The notes beneath the pieces are model-generated. The model was not told the origin of the DNA, did not search any database, and saw nothing but the letters and a program-made list of their open reading frames with translations. The translations under genes were made by a program, and so were the position numbers. DNA of 42,923 bases from BJHL01 sp035299305. Lineage in GTDB: Bacteria; Planctomycetota; Phycisphaerae; Phycisphaerales; UBA1924. The DNA is taken from contig DATGWV010000051.1 of assembly GCA_035299305.1 (NCBI GenBank), positions 1-42,923 on the forward strand, read 5' to 3'. Below, piece after piece: positions 24,145 to 31,697 of the stretch; the stretch's first letter is position 1, and each line of letters starts with the position of its first letter.

Positions 24145-25029
24145 TCAGGCGAGCGTCACGATGGCGCACAGTGCCGTTCGCCGCTTGATCGCATCGATCA
24201 ATCGCGCGCTGTCGCTCGGCTTGCCGCGCATCGTCAACATCGGCTCAAGGTCGATGCGCGACGTCGCCAGCCCAGCGACAGCGCTCGCCAGCGAGCCAGC
24301 TGTGACACTGGTCAGTTCAACTTCATTTGCCAGCAGCGTCGCGATCGGCACATCAAAGCTCGTCGACGCGACAGGCGACGTCTTGACAATCACGCGCCCA
24401 CGCGGCCGGACAAGTTTGCTCGCCATGGCAAGCCCCGCCGGCTTGCCCGTGCAATCAATGACGACATCCTGGTCATGCCGCAGCCCCGCTTCGCTCGCGT
24501 CGCGATGCTTGATTCCCCACTTCTCGCACAACCCAAATCGCTGCGGATGATGCCCCAGCAGCCGCACCGTCGTGCTGAGTCGCGCCAACTGCTGCGCAAT
24601 GAGCAAGCCCATGACGCCATCGCCCAGCACCGTCACAAACGGCTTGCGATCGACGCGCACCATGCTGGCAATCGCCAGCACACTCGCAAACGCGCCGGCG
24701 AACACCGCATGCTCATCGCGCAGCGACGCTGGCACCTCTGCCCACGCACCCGAAGGCACCTGCAGTGACGACGCTGCGAGCGCGCCGGGCGTGCCATCCC
24801 AGCCCGCCACCCGCCGCTTGATGCAATGACTCGACATGCCCCCCTTGCAACGCTCACACGCCCCGCACGACCACACTCCCGCCACAACCACCCGCTTGCC
24901 CGCCAGCTCCCCCTGCTCAACCACCCCCACACACGCATTCCCCGCGTGCGCAGCGTCCACCAGCGCATCAGGCGAGAACAGCCCGACGCACGTCGGCTTG
25001 ACGACCACATGACCGGCCGGCACGTCCAT
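24145..25029 (-). CDS. MDR-family dehydrogenase-like protein lacking catalytic zinc ligands
   Basis: 294 residues, shorter than the usual 330-350. The structural zinc lobe is intact, with four cysteines in CGACERCKGGMSSHC (about residues 55-69), and a nucleotide-binding GDGVMG follows (about 155-160). The catalytic zinc site is gone: the usual GICGTD reads GLFSPD, GHE reads GNA, and the Glu of EPLA reads Gly-Ala. Domain order is otherwise that of zinc alcohol dehydrogenases. It may act as a zinc-free reductase or have lost activity. ATG 25029 has no ribosome site; GATAAC lies 6 bases upstream. No frameshift is visible. Confidence 0.75.
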   Translation of the reverse strand: MDVPAGHVVVKPTCVGLFSPDALVDAAHAGNACVGVVEQGELAGKRVVVAGVWSCGACERCKGGMSSHCIKRRVAGWDGTPGALAASSLQVPSGAWAEVPASLRDEHAVFAGAFASVLAIASMVRVDRKPFVTVLGDGVMGLLIAQQLARLSTTVRLLGHHPQRFGLCEKWGIKHRDASEAGLRHDQDVVIDCTGKPAGLAMASKLVRPRGRVIVKTSPVASTSFDVPIATLLANEVELTSVTAGSLASAVAGLATSRIDLEPMLTMRGKPSDSARLIDAIKRRTALCAIVTLA

Positions 25030-25191
25030 ACCCGGTTATCGGCTCGAATCCGAACCTAATTTAGTAGGATTCTGTTTGCATCTCGATCATCGCTGACAAA
25101 TCTTCAACGACTACCCGCACGCCACGCAATATCCGAACCACGCCTGCGTTTCGCCTCCATCGGCAGCGCGATCACACGCGCTCTCCAGACG

Positions 25192-25228
25192 CAAGCCCAC
25201 CGTGAGGGGATGGGCTTGTGTCGTTTTT
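25192..25228 (+). terminator. Terminator-like hairpin upstream of pgeF
   Basis: CAAGCCCA (25192-25199) pairs perfectly with TGGGCTTG (25211-25218), with TTTTT at 25224-25228 after a 5-base gap. It is 26 bp before the pgeF start and 16 bp before its putative -10 box, so it either insulates pgeF from upstream plus-strand transcription or, if a promoter lies farther upstream, acts as an attenuator. Confidence 0.6.
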
Positions 25229-25254
25229 GGAGACCGCTCGCGGTACTCTGCTCC

Positions 25255-26034
25255 ATGCCTCAGCTTCACTCGGCGAACGGACTTGCCGGCGTGCCGCACG
25301 CGTTCTCGACGCGCCTGGGCGGCGTGTCGCGCGGCCAGTTCGATTCGCTCAACTTCGGCAACCCCAGCGAACTCGTGGGCGACGCCCGCGACCCGCGCGA
25401 GAACATCGCTCGCAACATTTCATTGGTCCTCGATGCCATGGGCGCAACTGGCCGCGAAGTCGTGCAAGTTCACCAGGTACACGGCGGCGAGGTCCACGTC
25501 GTCCGCGCGGGCCAAGCCACACACCACGGTCGCGACGACACCAAAGCCGACGCCATCGTGACCGACGACCCGGCGCGCATCGCCATGGTGCGCATCGCCG
25601 ATTGCGGCCCCGTCCTGCTCGCGTGCGAAACCGGTCGCGTCGTCGCCGCCGTCCATGCTGGCTGGCGAGGCGTGCTCGCAGGCATCGTGCCGAATGCCAT
25701 CGCCGTAATGCACGAACTCGGTGCTCGCGACATTCACGCCGCTATCGGTCCCTGTATTCGCGTTGATGCCTTCGAAGTTGGCGAAGACGTAGCCCAGCAG
25801 TTCACCGCCGCGTTTCCCCGCGTCCCTGTCGTTCATCGCCGAGCGGGCTGGCCCAAGCCGCACGTTGACGTCGTGACCGCCATCACCACGCAACTGCAAG
25901 CCGCGGGCATCGCCCACATCGACGTCGTGGGCGAATGTTCATTTGCTCGCAGCGATTTGTACTTCAGCCACCGCCGCGACGGCAGCCGCAGCGGCCGCAT
26001 GGCCGCGTTCATCGGACCACGCGTGTCGGCCTGA
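25255..26034 (+). CDS. pgeF: PgeF/YfiH family (laccase-domain, peptidoglycan editing factor)
   Basis: 259 residues. The multi-copper-polyphenol-oxidase (DUF152) family has the signature HAGWRG (in VVAAVHAGWRGVLAG), the upstream RIADCGPVLL (metal-binding Cys) and AIGPCIRVDAFEVG, followed by the C-terminal CSF..(D)LYFSHRRDG.RSGRM. In E. coli the enzyme removes wrongly made UDP-MurNAc-L-Ser, keeping peptidoglycan precursors correct; other members act as purine nucleoside phosphorylases. ATG 25255 fits the family N-terminus and has TACTCT 5 bases upstream; an earlier ATG (25210) abuts its G-rich sequence and gives a non-family extension. First gene of a pgeF-amidase-sucC unit. Confidence 0.9.
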   Translation: MPQLHSANGLAGVPHAFSTRLGGVSRGQFDSLNFGNPSELVGDARDPRENIARNISLVLDAMGATGREVVQVHQVHGGEVHVVRAGQATHHGRDDTKADAIVTDDPARIAMVRIADCGPVLLACETGRVVAAVHAGWRGVLAGIVPNAIAVMHELGARDIHAAIGPCIRVDAFEVGEDVAQQFTAAFPRVPVVHRRAGWPKPHVDVVTAITTQLQAAGIAHIDVVGECSFARSDLYFSHRRDGSRSGRMAAFIGPRVSA

Positions 26035-26046
26035 TACGCTGAGCGC

Positions 26047-27078
26047 ATGCTCGTGCGCCTCACGCTGCTTCTGCTCGCGCTCATCGTTTTACCCGCGTGC
26101 TCCGCTCCGCGCGCCGGCACGCCCCATCCGCGCCGCGGCGATGAAATCATGATTGCCGGCCAGCTCTTTCACACGGGTGGCGCACGCGTCAAACTCTGGT
26201 TCGACGAAGGCGGCTACGACGCCTACCGCATCGAACGCCGCTTTGCCAAATGGCCCGAATCAAGCTGGGAAGCCACGCAAAAATCGGGCAAACTCAAACA
26301 GCCCGAACGCTTCGGCTTGCGCTTTGCCAAAGACCTCAGCGACGACGACATCGCTCGCGTGCGCGGCGGCCCCTGGCCCCTCGCCATGCTGCGCGACAAA
26401 GTCGATCAGTTCATCATCCACTACGACGCCGCCGGCACCAGCCGCAGTTGCTTCCGCACGCTCCACGACGAACGCGGTCTCAGCATCCACTTCATGATCG
26501 ACCTCGACGGCACGATCTACCAGACGCTTGACGTGCAGGAGCGCGCCTGGCACGCCACCACCAGCAACGACCGCAGCGTGGGTGTCGAGATCGCCAACAT
26601 CGGCGCGTACCCGTTCAAACGCGACGACACAGGCGACATCATCATGCCCACCACTCTCGCCAAGTGGTATGCCCAAGACCGCGCCGGCTGGTACGTGACG
26701 CTGCCAGGCTGGGTAGGCGACGGCGGCATCGCTACGCCCAACTTCGTCGCCCGCCCTGCGCACGATAAACTCATCACCGGCAGCGTCCAAGGCCAGCAAC
26801 TCGCGCAGTTTGACCTGACCGACGAGCAATACGACGCTCTCATCAGGCTCACCGCAACGCTGCACGCCACCTTGCCCAAGATCAAACTCGACTACCCGCG
26901 CGACCAGCAAGGCGTCATCACCACGAAACTGCCCGACGACCAACTCCAGACCGCGACCGGCGTGCTCGCTCACTGGCACATTCAAAGCAACAAGATCGAC
27001 CCGGGACCGGCCTTCGACTGGGACCGCGTGATTCGCGGGGCCAAGCGCGAACTTCGCCGCTATCCTCTCGCGCCATGA
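26047..27078 (+). CDS. N-acetylmuramoyl-L-alanine amidase lipoprotein (Amidase_2)
   Basis: 343 residues; cuts the bond between MurNAc and L-Ala in peptidoglycan. Lipoprotein signal ends LPAC (Cys18). The amidase domain spans about 118-330, with zinc ligand His125 (FIIHYDAAG), HFMID (His148), the conserved RAWHATTSNDRSVGVEIAN (catalytic Glu181) and a distal AHWHIQSNKIDPGPAFDW carrying the last zinc His, as in AmpD and T7 lysozyme. A metal-site His at 169 (AWHA) is conserved. TACGCT (26035-26040) ends 6 bases before ATG. It starts 12 bp after pgeF and overlaps sucC by 4 bases. Confidence 0.92.
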   Translation: MLVRLTLLLLALIVLPACSAPRAGTPHPRRGDEIMIAGQLFHTGGARVKLWFDEGGYDAYRIERRFAKWPESSWEATQKSGKLKQPERFGLRFAKDLSDDDIARVRGGPWPLAMLRDKVDQFIIHYDAAGTSRSCFRTLHDERGLSIHFMIDLDGTIYQTLDVQERAWHATTSNDRSVGVEIANIGAYPFKRDDTGDIIMPTTLAKWYAQDRAGWYVTLPGWVGDGGIATPNFVARPAHDKLITGSVQGQQLAQFDLTDEQYDALIRLTATLHATLPKIKLDYPRDQQGVITTKLPDDQLQTATGVLAHWHIQSNKIDPGPAFDWDRVIRGAKRELRRYPLAP

Positions 27079-28319
27079 AGATTCACGAATACCAAGCCCG
27101 TGACCTGCTCGCCTCCTTCGGCATTCCCGTCCCCGCGGGCAAGATGATCACCACCATCGAAGACGCCGCCCAGGCCTTCAAAAGCGTGACCGCCGGCCAG
27201 GCCAAGCCTCTCGCCGTCGTCAAGGCACAGGTCCACGCGGGTGGCCGTGGCAAAGCTGGTTTCGTGAAGCTCGTGAAGACCACCGAAGAAGCCACCGACG
27301 CCGCGCGCTTCATGTTCACCAACCGCATGAAGAGCCCCCAGACTCCGCCTGAAGGCCTCGAAGTCAAGAAGCTGCTGGTCGCCGCTGGCGTTGACATCGC
27401 CGACCGCGCGGGAGGCGGCAAGGAAGAGTTCTACCTCGCCATCACCGTCGATCGCGCCACGCGCCGCAACATGCTCATTGCCTCGCGCGAAGGCGGCGTC
27501 GAAATCGAACAAGTCGCGCACGACCGCCCCGACGCGATCATCAAGGAACCGCTTCATCCCACGCTGGGCCTCATGAGCTTCCAGGCGCGCGACATCGCGT
27601 TCAAGCTCGGTTTCAAGGGCAAGCAGGTCAATCAAGCCGCGGCCATCATGGGCGGCCTTGCGAAACTGTTCGTTCAGAAGGACTGCTCGCTCGCCGAAAT
27701 CAACCCGCTCATCCTGACGCCGCCCAACGCTCAATTCCCCGACGGTCAGGTGCTCGCCATCGACGCCAAGTTCAGCTTCGACGAAAACGGCATCGAAGCC
27801 CGCCACAAAGACCTCAAGGACATGGCCGACCACACCGAGGAGAACCCCGCCGAACTGCGGGCCCAGAAGTTCAATCTCTCCTACGTCGCCCTCGACGGCA
27901 ACATCGGCTGCCTCGTCAACGGTGCGGGCCTCGCCATGGCCACGATGGACATCATCAAGCACCACGGCGGTGAACCCGCCAACTTCCTCGACGTGGGCGG
28001 CGGCGCGACCGAAGAAGCCGTGACCGAAGCCTTCAGCATCATCCTCAGCGACCCGCACGTCAAAGGCGTCATGGTCAACATCTTCGGCGGCATCATGCAG
28101 TGCGACCGCATCGCCCAAGGCATCATCAACGCCGCGACCAAGCACAAAAACCCCGACGGCAGCACCGGCTTCAAAGTGCCGCTGGTCGTCCGCCTCGAAG
28201 GCACCAACGTCGCCGAAGGCCGAGCAAAGCTCGATGCCGCCCGCGCCAGCCTGCCCACTCTGCAAGCCGCGTCGGACCTGACCGATGCGGCGAAGAAGGT
28301 GTGTGCGGCGGTGAAGTGA
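27075..28319 (+). CDS. sucC: Succinyl-CoA synthetase beta subunit
   Basis: 414 residues, somewhat longer than E. coli SucC (388). With the alpha subunit it makes ATP or GTP from succinyl-CoA in the TCA cycle. The ATP-grasp domain starts MKIHEYQARDLLASFGIPVPAG, followed by KAQVHAGGRGKAG; the CoA-ligase part contains GNIGCLVNGAGLAMATMDIIKHHGGEPANFLDVGGGA and the acid-loop VMVNIFGGIMQCDRIAQGI. ATG overlaps the amidase stop (ATGA). Its usual partner sucD is absent: the next gene is convergent, so the alpha subunit must be elsewhere. A terminator follows. Confidence 0.96.
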   Translation: MKIHEYQARDLLASFGIPVPAGKMITTIEDAAQAFKSVTAGQAKPLAVVKAQVHAGGRGKAGFVKLVKTTEEATDAARFMFTNRMKSPQTPPEGLEVKKLLVAAGVDIADRAGGGKEEFYLAITVDRATRRNMLIASREGGVEIEQVAHDRPDAIIKEPLHPTLGLMSFQARDIAFKLGFKGKQVNQAAAIMGGLAKLFVQKDCSLAEINPLILTPPNAQFPDGQVLAIDAKFSFDENGIEARHKDLKDMADHTEENPAELRAQKFNLSYVALDGNIGCLVNGAGLAMATMDIIKHHGGEPANFLDVGGGATEEAVTEAFSIILSDPHVKGVMVNIFGGIMQCDRIAQGIINAATKHKNPDGSTGFKVPLVVRLEGTNVAEGRAKLDAARASLPTLQAASDLTDAAKKVCAAVK

Positions 28320-28346
28320 CCGGCACCCAACACTGCAAAAACGAGC

Positions 28347-28373
28347 AAGGCCGCATGAAATTCATGCGGCCTT
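28347..28373. terminator. Bidirectional terminator between sucC and the cupin gene
   Basis: AAGGCCGCATG (28347-28357)/CATGCGGCCTT (28363-28373) is a perfect 11-bp stem with loop AAATT. On the minus strand the stem is followed within 5 bases by TTTTT; on the plus strand the T-run is weaker (CATTTC). Confidence 0.88.
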
Positions 28374-28390
28374 GTACATTTCAGTTCGTT

Positions 28391-28870
28391 TCAGGCAATC
28401 GGCGGCCCATGAAACGTCAACGAGTGCTTCGCGAAAATCGCGCCCAGCATGTCAGGCGTGAGCGGCCCGGCCTTGGCCGCCGTTGCGGTCTCTCGAAACG
28501 GATTCTCAAGCCCCGCCGGCGTGCAGATCACCAGCAACTTGCCCATCTTCGTGTCCACGTTTGCAAACGTGTGCGTGCTGCCCTTCGGACACGACACAAA
28601 CGTGCCCGGCTCAGCGATGATCTCCACGCCGTCGCGCACGAACTTGTGCCGCCCTTCCACAACGTAGAAGTACTCGTCCTCCCGCGCATGCCGATGCAGC
28701 GGCGGGCCGGAGTTGGGCGGACTGCACGACTCCATGATCATCAATCGGCCGCCCGTCGAACTCGCGTCCGCCAGCACGCGCACATTGTCCGTCACGATCG
28801 TCATGTGCTCGCCCTCGCTGGGATTCACGCACATGCCCTTCGCAGGCACGCTCCACGACACCTCACTCAT
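28391..28870 (-). CDS. Cupin-domain protein
   Basis: 159 residues from ATG 28870 with GGAGG about 7 bases upstream. A single cupin barrel is visible: metal-binding motif 1 PLHRHAREDEYFYVVEGRHKF (His, His, Glu) and motif 2 PGTFVSCPKGSTHTFANVD (His). The C-terminal 40 residues are a helical tail. Cytoplasmic, no signal. Cupins of this type include enzymes and sensors; the substrate cannot be told. Convergent with sucC; its start faces the acetyltransferase at 28921 across about 50 bp. Confidence 0.85.
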   Translation of the reverse strand: MSEVSWSVPAKGMCVNPSEGEHMTIVTDNVRVLADASSTGGRLMIMESCSPPNSGPPLHRHAREDEYFYVVEGRHKFVRDGVEIIAEPGTFVSCPKGSTHTFANVDTKMGKLLVICTPAGLENPFRETATAAKAGPLTPDMLGAIFAKHSLTFHGPPIA

Positions 28871-28920
28871 CGCCCTTCCTCCGCGTTTCACTCGTCAGCC
28901 CGATGCGTTACCGTACACGC

Positions 28921-29571
28921 ATGAGCGGCTCATCATTGCAACTCGGCTACCAAGCGTCAACACCCACGCTCGCGGGTGAAGGCATCACACTGCGCCCTCT
29001 CACGCTCGCCGACGCGCCGGCACTCTTCGCCCTCACTCCGCGCGACACCTTTGCATACTTCCTCAGCGAGCCGCGCTCATGGACGCTCGACGCCTTCACC
29101 CAGTGGCTGCGCGAATACGTCCTGTCACCTCAGCACATGTCATTCGCTGTCATCGATAGTCGCACCAACTCCCTCGTCGGCAGCACAAGCTTCCTCGACA
29201 TCCTGCCGCAGCATCGCCACGCCGAAATCGGCATCACCTGGTACGCCGCCGCAGCCCGCGGCACCCACGTGAACCCCGCTTCCAAGCTCGCCCTGCTCGA
29301 CTTCGCCTTCACATCGCTCTTCCCGAGCGGTGCGCTGCGCATCACCCTTAAGTGCAATGCAAGAAACGAGCCCAGCAAAGGTGCCATCCGCAAACTCGGC
29401 GCAACGTACGAAGGCACGCTGCGCAATCACCGTGTGAAGGAGAAAGCAGACGGCACAGGCGAAGTTCGTGACACCGCTTACTTCAGCGTGCTTCCAGATG
29501 AGTGGCCCCGCGTCGCCGCCGGCCTGCGCGCTCGTTTGCAAGCCATCGCAACTTCGCACGCTCAACCCTGA
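28921..29571 (+). CDS. GNAT acetyltransferase, RimJ/RimL type
   Basis: 216 residues. The Acetyltransf_3 pattern is clear: ITLRPLTLADAPALFAL at the start, GSTSFLDILPQHRHAEIGITW in the central strand, ALLDFAFTSLF, then KCNARNEPSKGAIRKLGATYEGTLRNHRV, the typical acetyl-CoA-binding C-terminal half. Transfers an acetyl group, probably to an N-terminal amine or a small molecule. ATG 28921 is preferred over ATG 28903 because TACCGT (28909-28914) ends 6 bases upstream of it. The second acetyltransferase starts 8 bp after its stop. Confidence 0.86.
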   Translation: MSGSSLQLGYQASTPTLAGEGITLRPLTLADAPALFALTPRDTFAYFLSEPRSWTLDAFTQWLREYVLSPQHMSFAVIDSRTNSLVGSTSFLDILPQHRHAEIGITWYAAAARGTHVNPASKLALLDFAFTSLFPSGALRITLKCNARNEPSKGAIRKLGATYEGTLRNHRVKEKADGTGEVRDTAYFSVLPDEWPRVAAGLRARLQAIATSHAQP

Positions 29572-29579
29572 AGCTCTTC

Positions 29580-30086
29580 ATGCCTCAAGCAGCGCCCTCA
29601 TACATCATCCGCCCCGCGACCGACGCCGATGTGCCTGCCGTGCTGCCCATGGTGCAAGCCATCTGCGACATGCACGCCGCGATGGACCCGCTGCGCTACA
29701 GCTTCATCCCCGACATCACCGCGAAGTACGCACAGTGGCTCCCCAGGCGCATCGCCGACCCGGGCAGCGTGCTGCTGGTCGCGCAACTCGACAACGAAAT
29801 CGCACCCGGCGAGCTCGCCGGCTTCCTCGTCGCCGAAACACTCGACGAGATTCCTATCTATCTCACCCGCCGTTACGGCTTCATTCACGACTTGTGGGTG
29901 CAGCCCGCTCACCGCCGCCAAGGCATCGCGCAAGAGCTCACGCGCGAGTGCCTCGCCCGCTTTCAGGCCATGAACCTCACGCAGGTGCGTCTCGACACCG
30001 CTGCCGCCAACTCCTCCGCGCGTGCGCTGTTCGAGAGTCTGGGCTTCAACGCCAGTTCAACGCAAATGCTCGCCACACTCTCGTGA
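29580..30086 (+). CDS. GNAT acetyltransferase
   Basis: 168 residues. N-terminal IIRPATDADVPAVLPMVQAICDMHAAMDP, then the acetyl-CoA loop RRQGIAQELTRECLARF (motif R/Q-x-x-G-x-G/A) and the C-terminal VRLDTAAANSSARALFESLGFNASS. Unlike the gene before it, it belongs to the general Acetyltransf_1 type. Substrate unknown. It follows the RimJ/RimL-like gene by 8 bp and is probably co-transcribed. Convergent with the small gene at 30091, 4 bp apart. Confidence 0.85.
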   Translation: MPQAAPSYIIRPATDADVPAVLPMVQAICDMHAAMDPLRYSFIPDITAKYAQWLPRRIADPGSVLLVAQLDNEIAPGELAGFLVAETLDEIPIYLTRRYGFIHDLWVQPAHRRQGIAQELTRECLARFQAMNLTQVRLDTAAANSSARALFESLGFNASSTQMLATLS

Positions 30087-30090
30087 CCGC

Positions 30091-30423
30091 TTACTGCGAG
30101 AACTCGACCACCGCCACCGAATCAAGATTGATCCAGTACGCCTTCTCGTTCTTCCGCACTGTGATGCTCTTCTCGCTCACGCCGCTAAGAACGCCGTCAA
30201 TCTTGTGCGGAATGTCATCGCGTGTCCGCAGCCCGTCCACCGCCTTCGCCACAAACTTGTCGCGCGTGTAAGGCACCACCAGATACACCTCGCACTCCAG
30301 CCCGATGCTGTTGCTGAGCGTGCTCTGCCGCAGCGTGTCTTGCGACATGCCGCTCATCGCCGCCGCCGCCAGCACCGCTCCGCCCACCGCCGCTGATCCA
30401 ATCAACCATCGCCGCGTGTTCAT
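30091..30423 (-). CDS. Small exported protein, unknown function
   Basis: 110 residues. The N-terminus NTRRWLIGSAAVGGAVLAAAA is a signal peptide with a twin-Arg (RR) that could suit Tat export, though Sec is also possible. The mature part (about residues 30-110) is a small mixed domain ending in strands KSITVRKNEKAYWINLDSVAVVEF, an SH3-like or Sm-like pattern. No family recognised. GGAG 8 bases before ATG 30423. Convergent with the GNAT genes. Confidence 0.65.
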   Translation of the reverse strand: MNTRRWLIGSAAVGGAVLAAAAMSGMSQDTLRQSTLSNSIGLECEVYLVVPYTRDKFVAKAVDGLRTRDDIPHKIDGVLSGVSEKSITVRKNEKAYWINLDSVAVVEFSQ

Positions 30424-30542
30424 GATGCAACTCCATTCGCGCGTGACCGACGGACGCTTTCAGCATCTGACATCACGCGCATCGACAACACTGTTTCCCG
30501 CTCGCCCGCAAACGCTCGCCCCGCCCCTCTACGCTCCCCGCC

Positions 30543-30776
30543 ATGGCCCTTTCCGCCCGCTCCCAGCACCTGCTCTTCATCACCCTCATGGTCGCCGCGA
30601 TGTCATGCGTCATTTCGCTGACGCTCACGATCATCAAAGTCGGTTTCGACCACAGCCTGGGCTTTCTCATCAACCAATGGCTCAAAAACTGGGCCCTCGC
30701 CGCCATCGTCGCCTGGCCCACCGCCTACATCGTTGTGCCCGCCGTGCGCAAGATCGTGACCAAGCTCGCGCGCTGA
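30543..30776 (+). CDS. DUF2798-like small membrane protein
   Basis: 77 residues with two membrane segments (about 10-30 and 46-68). The pattern (RSQHLLFITLMVAAMSCVISLTLTII...FLINQWLKNWALAAIVAWPTAYIVVPAVRKIV) matches the DUF2798 family of unknown role. Upstream TACGCT (30530-30535) ends 7 bases before ATG; there is no ribosome site. It stands alone between two minus-strand genes. Confidence 0.8.
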   Translation: MALSARSQHLLFITLMVAAMSCVISLTLTIIKVGFDHSLGFLINQWLKNWALAAIVAWPTAYIVVPAVRKIVTKLAR

Positions 30777-30829
30777 CCCCGCTCGCGCACGTCATTCCTG
30801 TTCGCGTCTCACGCGACCTCTGTTCCCGC

Positions 30830-31606
30830 TCACGCCTTGCGACCAAGCTCGGCCCACACATACTTCAGCAGCTTCTTGCCCGTCGGCCACGCCGCAAAGT
30901 GCGTATCGCCATGCGGCCGAGGCTTCTCCACGCTGGGAAACTCTCCCGCGCGAAATCCCTTGCGATAGCTGCGCACAACCATCTCCAAGTCCATCGACAA
31001 CCCCGTCGGCAGCGGCTCAATCGCAAAGAACTTGTCGCGCCGCATCCCGCGGAACCCGTGCAGCACATCCCACACAATCCGCTGCTTGGGCGTGCGACTG
31101 CTTCGCTTCCACAACACCGCGCCCAGCAACCCCAGCCCGCGTACAAACCACTTGCGAGGTCGCAGCAGCTTGCCATCTTCCTCGTTGCGCCCGCCCCGCA
31201 TGATGCGACTGCCCACCGCTAGGTCGTACCCATCCGCCAGCATCTTCTTGCACCGCAGCACTTCTATAGGCTCAATGCTCCCCTTGGGGTGATACAGCAC
31301 CAGCGCATCAGTCGTGCAGTGCTCAAAGCACTCGATGATCGCCGCGTTGTATCCGCGCTTCTGCTGCGCATGCACCTTGATGCCGTGCTGCTCGAGATAC
31401 GCGACCGTGCCGTCCTTGCTGCCACCATCCACCGCGTACACCTCGTCAAACTGATCGAGAGGCAACCCGGGAACATCCAGCTTGCAGCCTTCCAGCTCGT
31501 TCCACACCAGCAGACACAGCGACACGCGCAAGGGCGTGGTGCTCTGCGTGGGCTTGGCTTCAATCATCGATGCGGATGCAGCCGTGCGGCTTGCCACAGT
31601 GGTCAT
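30830..31606 (-). CDS. Family 2 glycosyltransferase, dolichyl-phosphate-type
   Basis: 258 residues from ATG 31606. The GT-A core begins LRVSLCLLVWNELEG, with VDGGSKDGT (59-67), the typical nucleotide-binding acidic motif. The usual DxD metal motif reads YHPKGS (105-110), a rarer version. An N-terminal Ala/Thr-rich tail (to about 25) precedes the domain. No membrane segments are obvious. The likely reaction is transfer of a sugar from a nucleotide-sugar to a lipid phosphate or glycan. It is the last gene of a minus-strand glycosylation block (STELLO-like, membrane protein, GT2). Confidence 0.78.
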   Translation of the reverse strand: MTTVASRTAASASMIEAKPTQSTTPLRVSLCLLVWNELEGCKLDVPGLPLDQFDEVYAVDGGSKDGTVAYLEQHGIKVHAQQKRGYNAAIIECFEHCTTDALVLYHPKGSIEPIEVLRCKKMLADGYDLAVGSRIMRGGRNEEDGKLLRPRKWFVRGLGLLGAVLWKRSSRTPKQRIVWDVLHGFRGMRRDKFFAIEPLPTGLSMDLEMVVRSYRKGFRAGEFPSVEKPRPHGDTHFAAWPTGKKLLKYVWAELGRKA

Positions 31607-31697
31607 GCTCGTTCCCGTTCTCGCCGCGACCGCGCGTCCCTGCACGCATCACCGCTCGCTTTGCCTGCCGCCAACGCCAATGCGCCACGCGGATTCT

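Noticed and set aside
24145..25029. Broken pseudogene call for the MDR gene
   Set aside because: The frame is intact from start to stop and all structural features except catalytic zinc ligands are present.
25192..25228. Attenuator of pgeF
   Set aside because: If transcription starts from TACTCT (25244-25249), the hairpin is not transcribed with the gene; kept only as terminator-like, with attenuation as an alternative.
27060..28265. Minus-strand 401-codon frame opposite sucC
   Set aside because: sucC is certain on the plus strand; the antisense product is Gly/Asp/Val-rich without family features.
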